From NCBI GenBank assembly GCA_030917225.1, contig JAUPVD010000088.1, forward strand, positions 1 to 5,303: a stretch of DNA of 5,303 nucleotides, read 5' to 3'. Shown piece by piece: positions 1 through 5,303 of this stretch (its first letter is position 1; the number at the start of each line of letters is the position of its first letter). The translations under genes were made by a program, and so were the position numbers. Below the pieces are notes generated by a model that had not been told where the DNA came from, ran no database searches, and saw nothing but the letters and a program-made list of their open reading frames with translations. The stretch comes from Pseudomonadota bacterium (GTDB taxonomy: Bacteria; Pseudomonadota; Gammaproteobacteria; Burkholderiales; Rhodocyclaceae).

Positions 1-323
1 CACAGGGCGGAATCGGTTACGACGAGCGCCTGGCGCCGAATCCGGCTTGCCCGGCGTGCTTCGGCCGTGGAGTTGGCCGTGTGCTGGTTGCCGATACACG
101 TAATGTCAGCAAGCAGGCGGCATCGCTTTACGCCGGGATCAAGCAGACCAAGGACGGGCTTGAAGTCAAGTTGCACTCGAAGGTTGATGTGATGGACAAG
201 TTGTTCCGTCACTTCGGGCTGTATGAGGCCGACAACAAGCAGAAGAGCGCGCTAGACGGCTTGCCACGCGAACTGCTTCAGGCGATGGTGCAACGCTTGA
301 AAGCGCTGAATGGTCAGTCTTGA
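1..323 (+). CDS. Terminase small subunit, C-terminal part (5' end outside window)
   Basis: This is the DNA-recognition subunit of the phage packaging terminase; it binds the packaging site and hands DNA to the large subunit. The frame is open from the left edge (first full codon at 3) to TGA 321-323, so about 106 residues are visible. A GTG at 81 could be called a start, but the frame upstream reads as good coding sequence (YDERLAPNPACPACFGRGVG), so the gene begins left of the window. That stretch holds a CxxCxGxG knuckle, followed by DTR and by LYAGIKQTKDGLEVKLHSK. From memory this arrangement, including the Tyr/Phe-Ala-Gly and LxKHFGLYE-like tail (here LFRHFGLYEAD), is typical of small terminases of proteobacterial prophages, a different family from P22 gp3. 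The end overlaps the large terminase start by 14 bases, which suggests translational coupling. Function is inferred from remembered family sequences and from position. Confidence 0.85.
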   Translation, partial: QGGIGYDERLAPNPACPACFGRGVGRVLVADTRNVSKQAASLYAGIKQTKDGLEVKLHSKVDVMDKLFRHFGLYEADNKQKSALDGLPRELLQAMVQRLKALNGQS

Positions 324-2724
324 TAAACTGGACGACATGATTTCCGGCCTGCCGCCGGAAGCGCGGGCGGCATTGTTGGACGACGCAATGCGGCAGCTTG
401 CGCGCAACAAGATCGCCGATTACCGGCCGTATCCAAAACAGCGTAAGTTTCACCTGCTTGGCGCGACGATGCGCGAACGACTGCTGCGCGCAGGAAACCA
501 GAACGGCAAGTCGTTCTGTGTTGGGTCCGAGGCGTCGTATCACCTTACCGGGCTGTATCCAGACTGGTGGGACGGCCGCCGTTGGGCGCGTCCGACCGTC
601 GTATGGGCATCCGGCGAGACGGCAGAGGCTACGCGCGACAATCCTCAGCGCGTATTGCTTGGACTGGCCGGCGAAAAGGGAACCGGAGCCATTCCGGCAG
701 ACTGCCTGGGTGGAGATTATGGCATGGCATCGGGCACAGCAGACCTGTTCGACTACATAAAGGTTAGGCACCATACGAATGGCGTTTTCGATGGCTGGTC
801 GTTCCTGCGTTTCAAGTATTACGCACAGGGGAGAAAGAAATGGCAGGGGCCGCCAGTTGATTTCGTTTGGTTCGACGAGGAACCGCCAGAGGAAATCTAC
901 GACGAAGGATTGGCACGGACGATCGCAACAGGCGGAATGGCCGCCATGTCATTCACGCCACTGCAGGGGATGTCGACCGTCGTGCTGCGCTTCCTTGGGA
1001 AAGAGAAAACCGCCGACCGTGCCGACGTCAACATGACGATAGAGGACGCCGAACACATATCACCGGAGGAGCGGGTTCGGATCATCGCCAGCTTCCCTGC
1101 GCACGAACGCGAGGCGCGCGCCAAGGGCATTCCGACACTAGGCAGCGGACGCATCTTTCCGGTCGAAGAAGACTCAATCAAGGTGGCGGCGTTTCCTATC
1201 CCGGAGCATTGGGCGCAGATCAACGGAATCGATTTCGGCTGGGATCACCCGGCCGCTGCTGCGCGCCTTGCGTGGGACCGTGACGCTGATTGCCTGTACC
1301 TGATCAACGCGCACCGAGCCCGCGAACAGACGCCTATTCTCTTTGCACCATCAGTCAAGGCGTGGGGAGACTGGATCCCGGTTTCCTGGCCGCATGATGG
1401 ATTGCAGCATGACAAGGGTAGCGGCGAGCAACTGGCCGAGCAGTATCGCGAAGCTGGCCTCAACATGCTACCCGAGCGCGCGACATGGGAAGACGGTAGC
1501 AACGGCGTCGAGGCCGGAGTGCTGGAAATGCTCGACCGGATGCAGACGGGGAGATTCAAGGTGTTCGCTCACCTGGATGAGTTCTTTGAAGAATTCCGAC
1601 TGTATCACCGCAAGGACGGGAAGATCGTCAAGGAGATGGACGACATCATCAGCGCATGTTTGCATCAAGACACAAGGGTTATTACTAGATTTGGCGCGCA
1701 AAGAATAGTTGATCTGGTTGGAAGCAACGGAGAGGTTCTTAGTGCCGGCGGGGAGTGGATGCCATATAACAACTGCCGCAAGACGAGAGAGCAGGCAGAG
1801 CTTGTGATGGTTACGTTTGAAGATGGGTACGAGCTGCTTTGCACCCCTGACCACAAAATTTTGTCTGAATCAGGAGAGTGGGTCGCCGCAATAGATTCTG
1901 CTGGCGTGGTATGTCACAATGCCGTATCGCGTAGCAAAGGAATAAAATGGACGAAATCATTTACGGCGGAAAGCGATTTACTCGCTTTGGAAGATATTTC
2001 CGTAGTTCAAAAGAGTTTCTTCATAGGGCGATTTGGGAAGACTCTAACGGAAAAATTCCAGATGGCTACCATGTTCATCACAAAGATGGTGACAGGGATA
2101 ACAACTCCATTGAAAACCTTTGCTGCGTTCCAGGAGAAGAGCATCTGTCGCTCCACAACAAGGGACACCAAAGACGACCAGACGCTGCGCTTGCGGCCTT
2201 GGTTGAGTGGCGAAAAACAGATGCAGGTAAATCAGCCCAATACGAGGCAGGAAAGAGAAACGAGCACTTCCTTCGCCAAAAGGTTGAGTTCGTTTGTGAT
2301 TGCTGTGGAAAAAAGTTTATGTCTCAACCAAAAGGGAGTAATCGGTTTTGCTCAAACGCATGTAGATCAAAGCAGCGCCGCAAAGATGGAGCGGACCTTG
2401 TTGCTTTTGTTTGCGGAGTGTGCGGATCGGAATATATGTCAAACCGATTCAGGCCAAGCAAAACATGCTCAATATCTTGTTCAAAAAAGCTATGGACTTC
2501 AACTCCCGAAGGCAAAGAGCACATCGCGCGTCTTGCAAGTGAAAAGCGCCGGAAGAAGTGATGTTTATTGCATGGAGGTTCCCGTTTACCAAGCCTTCGC
2601 TGTAGAGAATGGGGTTGTAGTGCATAACTGTCGCTATGCGCTGATGATGAAGCGCTTCGCCAGGGTTCCGCCAAGGGCTGATCGCCGCGCACATCGCAAG
2701 GAAAGAGATTGGCGAACGGCTTAA
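310..2724 (+). CDS. Terminase large subunit (P22 gp2-like), interrupted by an in-frame intein
   Basis: This is the packaging motor ATPase and the nuclease that cuts concatemeric phage DNA, acting at the portal vertex of the prohead. The precursor is 804 residues: N-extein 1-449, intein 450-773, C-extein 774-804. The spliced product would be 480 residues, close to P22 gp2 (about 500). Visible motifs are Walker A AGNQNGKS (61-68), Walker B VDFVWFDEEPP (about 183-193, Asp189/Glu190), a coupling motif SFTPLQGMS (214-222), nuclease motif I GIDFGWDHP (307-315, Asp308), PHDG (361-364) and the final acidic motif EMDDIISA (442-449). The match to my memory of P22 gp2 is long and collinear (QGRKKWQGPP, FDEEPPEEIY, NMTIEDAEH, REARAKGIPTLGSGRIF, FFEEFRLYHR). 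The start at ATG 310 fits the P22 N-terminus (SLDKLDDM against MELDAILDN). Its Shine-Dalgarno is weak, so coupling to the upstream stop is likely; ATG 337 is the alternative start. The C-extein after RYALMMKRFAR is Arg-rich and short, and the next gene's frame is also open beneath it. Confidence 0.95.
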   Translation: MVSLDKLDDMISGLPPEARAALLDDAMRQLARNKIADYRPYPKQRKFHLLGATMRERLLRAGNQNGKSFCVGSEASYHLTGLYPDWWDGRRWARPTVVWASGETAEATRDNPQRVLLGLAGEKGTGAIPADCLGGDYGMASGTADLFDYIKVRHHTNGVFDGWSFLRFKYYAQGRKKWQGPPVDFVWFDEEPPEEIYDEGLARTIATGGMAAMSFTPLQGMSTVVLRFLGKEKTADRADVNMTIEDAEHISPEERVRIIASFPAHEREARAKGIPTLGSGRIFPVEEDSIKVAAFPIPEHWAQINGIDFGWDHPAAAARLAWDRDADCLYLINAHRAREQTPILFAPSVKAWGDWIPVSWPHDGLQHDKGSGEQLAEQYREAGLNMLPERATWEDGSNGVEAGVLEMLDRMQTGRFKVFAHLDEFFEEFRLYHRKDGKIVKEMDDIISACLHQDTRVITRFGAQRIVDLVGSNGEVLSAGGEWMPYNNCRKTREQAELVMVTFEDGYELLCTPDHKILSESGEWVAAIDSAGVVCHNAVSRSKGIKWTKSFTAESDLLALEDISVVQKSFFIGRFGKTLTEKFQMATMFITKMVTGITTPLKTFAAFQEKSICRSTTRDTKDDQTLRLRPWLSGEKQMQVNQPNTRQERETSTSFAKRLSSFVIAVEKSLCLNQKGVIGFAQTHVDQSSAAKMERTLLLLFAECADRNICQTDSGQAKHAQYLVQKSYGLQLPKAKSTSRVLQVKSAGRSDVYCMEVPVYQAFAVENGVVVHNCRYALMMKRFARVPPRADRRAHRKERDWRTA
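1657..1896 (+). other. Intein N-terminal splicing domain (blocks A and B)
   Basis: Residues 1-80 of the intein form the first part of the Hint (Hedgehog/intein) fold. Cys1 is the N-S acyl-shift nucleophile. The Thr63-Pro-Asp-His66 motif is the block B TxxH that activates the N-terminal scissile bond. A Trp two residues after the block B His, as in class 3 (WCT) inteins, is absent (Ile68 instead). The tail ESGEWVAAID is a typical end of this domain. The following residues, SAGVVCHNAVSRSKGIKW, lie before the internal HNH start and probably form a linker. Confidence 0.85.
1936..1941 (+). promoter_or_regulatory. Shine-Dalgarno of the internal HNH gene
   Basis: AAAGGA lies 5 bases upstream of ATG 1947, a good ribosome-binding spacing. 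It lies inside the intein coding sequence, where it is read as Lys-Gly. It is stronger than anything before the large terminase ATG at 310. This supports separate translation of the endonuclease rather than fusion to the intein. The nearest upstream stop in the HNH frame is TAG 1932-1934. Confidence 0.75.
1947..2561 (+). CDS. HNH homing endonuclease, nested out of frame inside the intein
   Basis: This 204-residue protein is predicted to be a site-specific DNA endonuclease that cuts intein-free terminase alleles and so drives copying of the intein. The HNH_3-type core is at about 25-70: LHRAIW, IPDGYHVHHKDGDRDNNS and IENLCCVPGEEHLSLH, with His44-His45, Asn53, Asn57, His66 and His70 as likely metal and catalytic residues. 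Two zinc-finger-like modules follow with identical spacing, CxxC-x14-CxxxC: Cys117/120/135/139 and Cys156/159/174/178. They probably bind the target DNA. The tail TPEGKEHIARLASEKRRKK is basic and resembles the small DNA-binding repeats of phage homing enzymes. The gene has its own AAAGGA site and ATG. Its TGA stop (2559-2561) falls on the Ser-Asp codons that open intein block F, so it exactly fills the slot where inteins carry an in-frame endonuclease. It is in the -1 frame relative to the terminase-intein. Low GC (25/60 at 2041-2100) suggests transfer. The fold and family are clear; activity and target are inferred. Confidence 0.93.
   Translation: MDEIIYGGKRFTRFGRYFRSSKEFLHRAIWEDSNGKIPDGYHVHHKDGDRDNNSIENLCCVPGEEHLSLHNKGHQRRPDAALAALVEWRKTDAGKSAQYEAGKRNEHFLRQKVEFVCDCCGKKFMSQPKGSNRFCSNACRSKQRRKDGADLVAFVCGVCGSEYMSNRFRPSKTCSISCSKKLWTSTPEGKEHIARLASEKRRKK
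2557..2628 (+). other. Intein C-terminal splicing domain (blocks F and G)
   Basis: This segment encodes SDVYCMEVPVYQ followed by AFAVENGVVVHN, the final beta strands of the intein fold. It ends in His323-Asn324, where Asn cyclisation releases the intein, and the next codon is the Cys +1 nucleophile. Block F position 4 is Cys (VYC) instead of the commoner Asp. In class 3 inteins such a Cys is a branch nucleophile, but here Cys1 is present and the class 3 Trp is missing, so ordinary class 1 chemistry is expected. Confidence 0.9.
2698..2702 (+). promoter_or_regulatory. Candidate Shine-Dalgarno for the unknown gene, before an ATT
   Basis: AAGGA at 2698-2702 lies 5 bases before ATT 2708-2710, which is in the frame of the following gene. 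No ATG, GTG or TTG occurs in that frame between the stop at 2648-2650 and TTG 2765. Neither TTG 2765 nor ATG 2777 has a recognisable ribosome-binding site. A rare ATT start here is possible but unproven. Confidence 0.35.
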
Positions 2725-2764
2725 ATACTGGCTGGCGGCTCACAATTCGCGCAACTATCCTCAG

Positions 2765-3232
2765 TTGGCTGCGCGCATGAACCTGGAACACCCGATACTA
2801 TCGTCGGACGGAAGTCGCTATTTCAGTGTCGGCGGCTCCGCATCCTTCAAAACCTTCACGCACAGAGGCTATAACTGCTCGCTTGAGTGGGTTGATGGCG
2901 AGCCGGCAATGCTGATCTGGTCCGCACGCGGCGGCCTTGACGCCGGGGTGTTCGGGATATGCCTGTCTTCGGCCGCCAAGTATGCTGACCCGTCCGGAGA
3001 CATCACGCCAGCCGGCTATCTGGAAATCATCAATGCGCTGCCGGTTCTCGGGAAGCCGCTGCTTGAAATCGAAGCCAAGACGCTACGCGATTGCGTGCTG
3101 CTGTGGATGCCAGACCTGCTGCACATGCCCGCCTGTCCATCCGCTGTCCGCATTGCCGATCGGCCGGATGCGCTTTGGGAGATCACTCACAAGGACCAGA
3201 ACGGCAAGGTCTTGAGCGAGGCCAGTATATGA
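2765..3232 (+). CDS. Hypothetical phage protein between terminase and portal; start uncertain
   Basis: I do not recognise this protein. From TTG 2765 it has 155 residues (151 from ATG 2777). It contains ILSSDGSRYFSVGGSASF, a middle part with WVDGEPAMLIWSARGG, and a C-terminal part with WMPDLLHMP and ALWEITHKDQNGKVL. No signal peptide, membrane segment or catalytic motif is evident; it looks like a small soluble alpha/beta protein. The frame is open and coding-like upstream of 2765, reading ARKEIGERLKYWLAAHNSRN and then YPQLAAR. The true start may therefore lie inside the terminase 3' end, for example ATT 2708 (174 residues) with AAGGA in front. Its TGA overlaps the portal ATG (ATGA at 3229-3232), so it belongs to the packaging operon and is likely coupled to portal translation. 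P22 has no gene between gp2 and gp1, so this is an added gene. A packaging or head-assembly accessory role would be guesswork. Confidence 0.75.
   Translation: MAARMNLEHPILSSDGSRYFSVGGSASFKTFTHRGYNCSLEWVDGEPAMLIWSARGGLDAGVFGICLSSAAKYADPSGDITPAGYLEIINALPVLGKPLLEIEAKTLRDCVLLWMPDLLHMPACPSAVRIADRPDALWEITHKDQNGKVLSEASI
3218..3221 (+). promoter_or_regulatory. Shine-Dalgarno of the portal gene
   Basis: GAGG lies 7 bases upstream of ATG 3229, inside the end of the preceding gene. Together with the ATGA stop-start overlap it fixes the portal start. Confidence 0.7.
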
Positions 3233-5303
3233 GCAAGAAAGTCGCGGTCGGCCCGGCGCTGAAACCGGCCGACGAGATGAAGAAGCACGCGCAGTTGATG
3301 ACGTGGTTCCAGCAGGAAATGCGCCGCCAGTCGGTCAATCGCTACCAGATGGCACTTGATGAGGACTATTACGACTCGGAACAATGGACCGCTTCGGAAA
3401 AGGCCGTGCTGCGCGCCCGCGGCCAGGCTCCCGTGGTCTACAACGAAACGAAGTCGACAATCGACTGGCTGATCGGCACCGAGCGCCGGACGCGAACGGA
3501 CTTCATTGTGCATGCCCGCGAGGAATCGAAAGAAGCGGAAGAAGATGCCAAGGTCAAGACCAAGCTGCTGAAGTACTTGCATGACGTGAACAACACAGGA
3601 TTCGAGCGTTCGGCCGTGGCTGACGATGTGTTCAAGGCCGGGATGGGATGGCTCGAAGTCGGAATCTCGGAAGACCCGGAAGACGAACCTGTGTATCAGC
3701 GCTACCAGTCTTGGCGTGGCATGCTGCACGATTCGCTTGGAGAGCGGCGCGACATAAATGATTCGCGCTACCTGTTCCGCTTCCGCATGGTCGACCTCGA
3801 TCTGGCCATTGCTTATTTCCCGGATAAAGAGCGGGAACTGCGCGCCGCAGCGGTTTCATCTGATTCGCAGAGCTACCTCGAATGGTGGAACGGCAACCTG
3901 ATGGACGACATCGGCACCGGAACGCCGATGCCAGGCAAGTACACGATGTATGACTCGGACGCCTGGGCTAACAACCTGCGCGAGCGCGTGTTGCTGATCG
4001 AGTGCTGGTATCGGGAGCCGACCACCGAAAGGGTTGGTATTGGTCCGTCGTCAGTCGATTGCGTGCGCATGAAGATGCGCGTGTCGATCCTGACCGAGAA
4101 GAACATCATCACGGACCAGCCGAGTCCGTACCAGCACAACAAATATCCGTTCATCCCGTTCTGGTGCTATCGCCGCAAGCGCGATGGGGCGCCGTATGGC
4201 GTGGCCAGGGCCATTCGCGGGCCGCAGGATGCGCTCAACAAGCGTATGTCAAAGGTGCAGCACATCCTGTCGCAGTCCCAGATCATCGCCGAGAACGATG
4301 CGTTTGACGACGAAATCATGACCGCCGAAGAGGCGCGCGAAGAATACTCGGCTCCCGATGGCATGGTGCTGCTGGCGCGTGGCGGCCTGGCGAAGGTCAA
4401 GACTGATCGCCAGAATGATGTGGCCGAGTCGCACGTTCGCCTGATGGATGCCGATACCGCGATCATCCGCAACGCGGCCGGCGTGACGAACGAGAACCTG
4501 GGGCGCGATACGAACGCAATCAGTGGCATCGCCGTGCAGAAGAAGGTCGACCAGGGGTCGGTGCTTACTGCCGAGATTTTCGACAACATGCTGCTGGCGC
4601 GCCAGCTTGAGGGCGAGATCACGCTGTCGCTGATCGAGCAGTATTACAATCAGCCGAAAGAGTTCTCGATTACTGGCGAGCGCCAGAAGCGCGAGTATGT
4701 TCAGATCAACACGCCGGACCCGTTGACTGGAGAAATCCTCAACGACATCACTGCGCGCCGAGCGAATTTCATCATCGGCGAGCAGAACTGGAAGCAGACG
4801 CTGCAACAGGCCGCGGCAGAGTCCATGATGGAACTGTTGCAGCAGCTTGCCCCGACCTCTCCGGAGATTGTGACCGCGTTGCTCGACGTGGCCATCGAGC
4901 TATTCGACCTGCCGAACAAGACCCTGGTTCTGCAGCGCATCCGCGCCGTCACTGGTATGACCGACCCGAACGAAACGCCGACCCCGGAAGAAGAGGCGCG
5001 GCGTCAGGCGAACCAGGCGAAGAAGGACGAAGCTGAGAGGCTTGAAGTTGATCGCTTGCGTGCCGAGCTTGAAAACCTGCGGGCGAAGACGAAGCAGCTA
5101 GAAGCGGCAGCCGTCAAGGCAGGCACAGAAACATCCTATGCTGCAATGCAGGGTGCACAGGTGATTGCCACGATGCCGCAGGTGGCGCCGATTGCAGACG
5201 AGATCATGAAGGGCGCTGGCTATCGTGACCCGAATCCTGGTGGTGATGACCCGAATTTTCCGGTTCCTCCGGTTGCCCAACAACCGCAAGTTGATTTCCC
5301 GAC
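3229..5303 (+). CDS. Portal protein (P22 gp1-like), 3' end outside window
   Basis: This is the dodecameric ring at the packaging vertex, through which terminase drives DNA and to which the tail later attaches. The frame is open from ATG 3229 to the right edge without a stop, giving 691 complete residues; P22 gp1 has about 725, so most of the gene is here. The N-terminal region (DEDYYDSEQW, then VVYNETKSTIDWLIGTERRT near residues 70-88) matches the P22-portal family pattern in which the protein is followed by a conserved 'N...I..L.G..R' helix. Further family-like features are DVFKAGMGWLEVGIS (about 134-148), KYPFIPFWCYRRKRDGAPYG (about 305-324), LNKRMSKVQHILSQSQII (about 337-354) and NENLGRDTNAISGIAVQKK (about 422-440). 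Residues of about 585-632 are Glu/Lys/Arg/Ala-rich with heptad-like Leu (RLEVDRLRAELENLRAKTKQ), consistent with the C-terminal helical barrel. A Pro/Gly/Asn-rich tail follows. The family is identified by remembered pattern and gene order. Confidence 0.92.
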   Translation, partial: MSKKVAVGPALKPADEMKKHAQLMTWFQQEMRRQSVNRYQMALDEDYYDSEQWTASEKAVLRARGQAPVVYNETKSTIDWLIGTERRTRTDFIVHAREESKEAEEDAKVKTKLLKYLHDVNNTGFERSAVADDVFKAGMGWLEVGISEDPEDEPVYQRYQSWRGMLHDSLGERRDINDSRYLFRFRMVDLDLAIAYFPDKERELRAAAVSSDSQSYLEWWNGNLMDDIGTGTPMPGKYTMYDSDAWANNLRERVLLIECWYREPTTERVGIGPSSVDCVRMKMRVSILTEKNIITDQPSPYQHNKYPFIPFWCYRRKRDGAPYGVARAIRGPQDALNKRMSKVQHILSQSQIIAENDAFDDEIMTAEEAREEYSAPDGMVLLARGGLAKVKTDRQNDVAESHVRLMDADTAIIRNAAGVTNENLGRDTNAISGIAVQKKVDQGSVLTAEIFDNMLLARQLEGEITLSLIEQYYNQPKEFSITGERQKREYVQINTPDPLTGEILNDITARRANFIIGEQNWKQTLQQAAAESMMELLQQLAPTSPEIVTALLDVAIELFDLPNKTLVLQRIRAVTGMTDPNETPTPEEEARRQANQAKKDEAERLEVDRLRAELENLRAKTKQLEAAAVKAGTETSYAAMQGAQVIATMPQVAPIADEIMKGAGYRDPNPGGDDPNFPVPPVAQQPQVDFP

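Larger units (their letters stand above)
1657..2628 (+). mobile_element. Intein in the terminase nuclease motif, 324 residues
   Basis: This is a protein intron that excises itself from the terminase precursor and joins the exteins. It runs from Cys1 (TGT 1657-1659) to Asn324 (AAC 2626-2628), and the +1 extein residue is Cys (TGT 2629). Block A is CLHQDTRVIT, block B is ELLCTPDHKIL (Thr63, His66), block F is DVYCMEVPVYQAFAVENG and block G is VVVHN with penultimate His323. All residues needed for standard (class 1) splicing are present. It sits between Ala449 and the RY of the motif that in P22 gp2 reads DDVLDATRYGYMM, so the unspliced protein should lack a working nuclease. The splicing domains take up about 80-96 residues at the N side and about 23 at the C side. 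The 205 residues between them are translated across an HNH gene in another frame. Sampled GC is 26/60 at 1681-1740, against 37/60 at 1441-1500 in the extein. The splicing call is firm; whether it splices efficiently is unknown. Confidence 0.95.

Noticed and set aside
166..774. Minus-strand open frame of 202 codons opposite the terminase ATPase
   Set aside because: It is a shadow of GC-rich coding DNA, Arg/Ala/Ser-rich, opposite clear Walker A-containing sequence.
1905..1926. A second intein C-terminus at VVCHNAV, which resembles VVVHNC
   Set aside because: It lacks an adjacent block F and a Cys/Ser/Thr after Asn, and the true block F-G pair is at 2560-2628. The likeness is probably chance.
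1657..2628. Group I or II intron carrying an HNH gene
   Set aside because: HNH genes are common in group I introns, but here the inserted DNA keeps the terminase frame open from end to end and both ends encode intein splicing blocks (C1, TPDH, VVVHN, +1 Cys). An RNA intron would not need this.
1657..2628. Class 3 intein, because of the Cys in block F (VYC)
   Set aside because: Cys1 is present, the block B Trp is absent, and +1 is Cys, so the class 3 pattern is not met.
2324..2791. Minus-strand open frame of 155 codons
   Set aside because: It is antisense to the HNH gene, the intein end and the terminase end, and shows no family motif; the sense frames explain the region.
4167..4806. Two overlapping minus-strand open frames opposite the portal
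   Set aside because: They are shadows of the continuous portal frame and have no recognisable protein features.
1..5303. tRNA genes, CRISPR arrays, factor-independent terminators, attachment sites
   Set aside because: By eye I saw no cloverleaf, spaced repeat array, GC hairpin with a T run, or convincing direct repeat pair. The genes are packed with almost no intergenic space.

Overview
The window is a late-gene packaging segment of a P22-like tailed phage (podovirus-type) or prophage. All genes lie on the + strand in the order small terminase, large terminase, a gene of unknown function, portal protein. The genes overlap or nearly abut. The coding sequence is GC-rich (60-63% in sampled 60-base lines of the terminase and portal), with many GCG/CGC/CTG codons. 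This suits a phage of a GC-rich proteobacterium, but the host cannot be named from this sequence.

Layout: positions 1-323 hold the C-terminal part of the small terminase, whose start is off the left edge. Positions 310-2724 hold a large terminase that resembles phage P22 gp2 along its whole length. It has an ATPase with Walker A and Walker B, and an RNase H-like nuclease. A 324-residue intein (1657-2628) interrupts it inside the last nuclease motif. Positions 2765-3232 (coding probably from further upstream) encode an unrecognised protein. Positions 3229-5303 hold a P22 gp1-like portal, open to the right edge.

The notable object is the intein. Its N-terminal splicing blocks (C1, TPDH) and C-terminal blocks (VYC...VVVHN, +1 Cys) are in the terminase frame. 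The usual endonuclease place between them is filled by a complete 204-codon HNH homing endonuclease gene (1947-2561) in a different frame (-1 relative to the intein), with its own Shine-Dalgarno, ATG and stop. The intein frame stays open across the whole HNH gene, so about 615 bases appear to code in two frames. The element is AT-richer (40-43% GC in sampled lines) than its flanks, which points to recent arrival. This looks like a mobile intein whose endonuclease is made as a separate protein from an internal overlapping gene rather than as part of the spliced polypeptide.

How the parts would work together: the small terminase recognises phage DNA. The large terminase, once the intein has spliced out, cuts the DNA and pumps it through the portal into the prohead. 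The HNH protein would spread the intein to intein-free terminase alleles in co-infecting phages. The portal, terminase and small-terminase assignments are firm. The overlapping-gene reading is well supported by sequence but untested.
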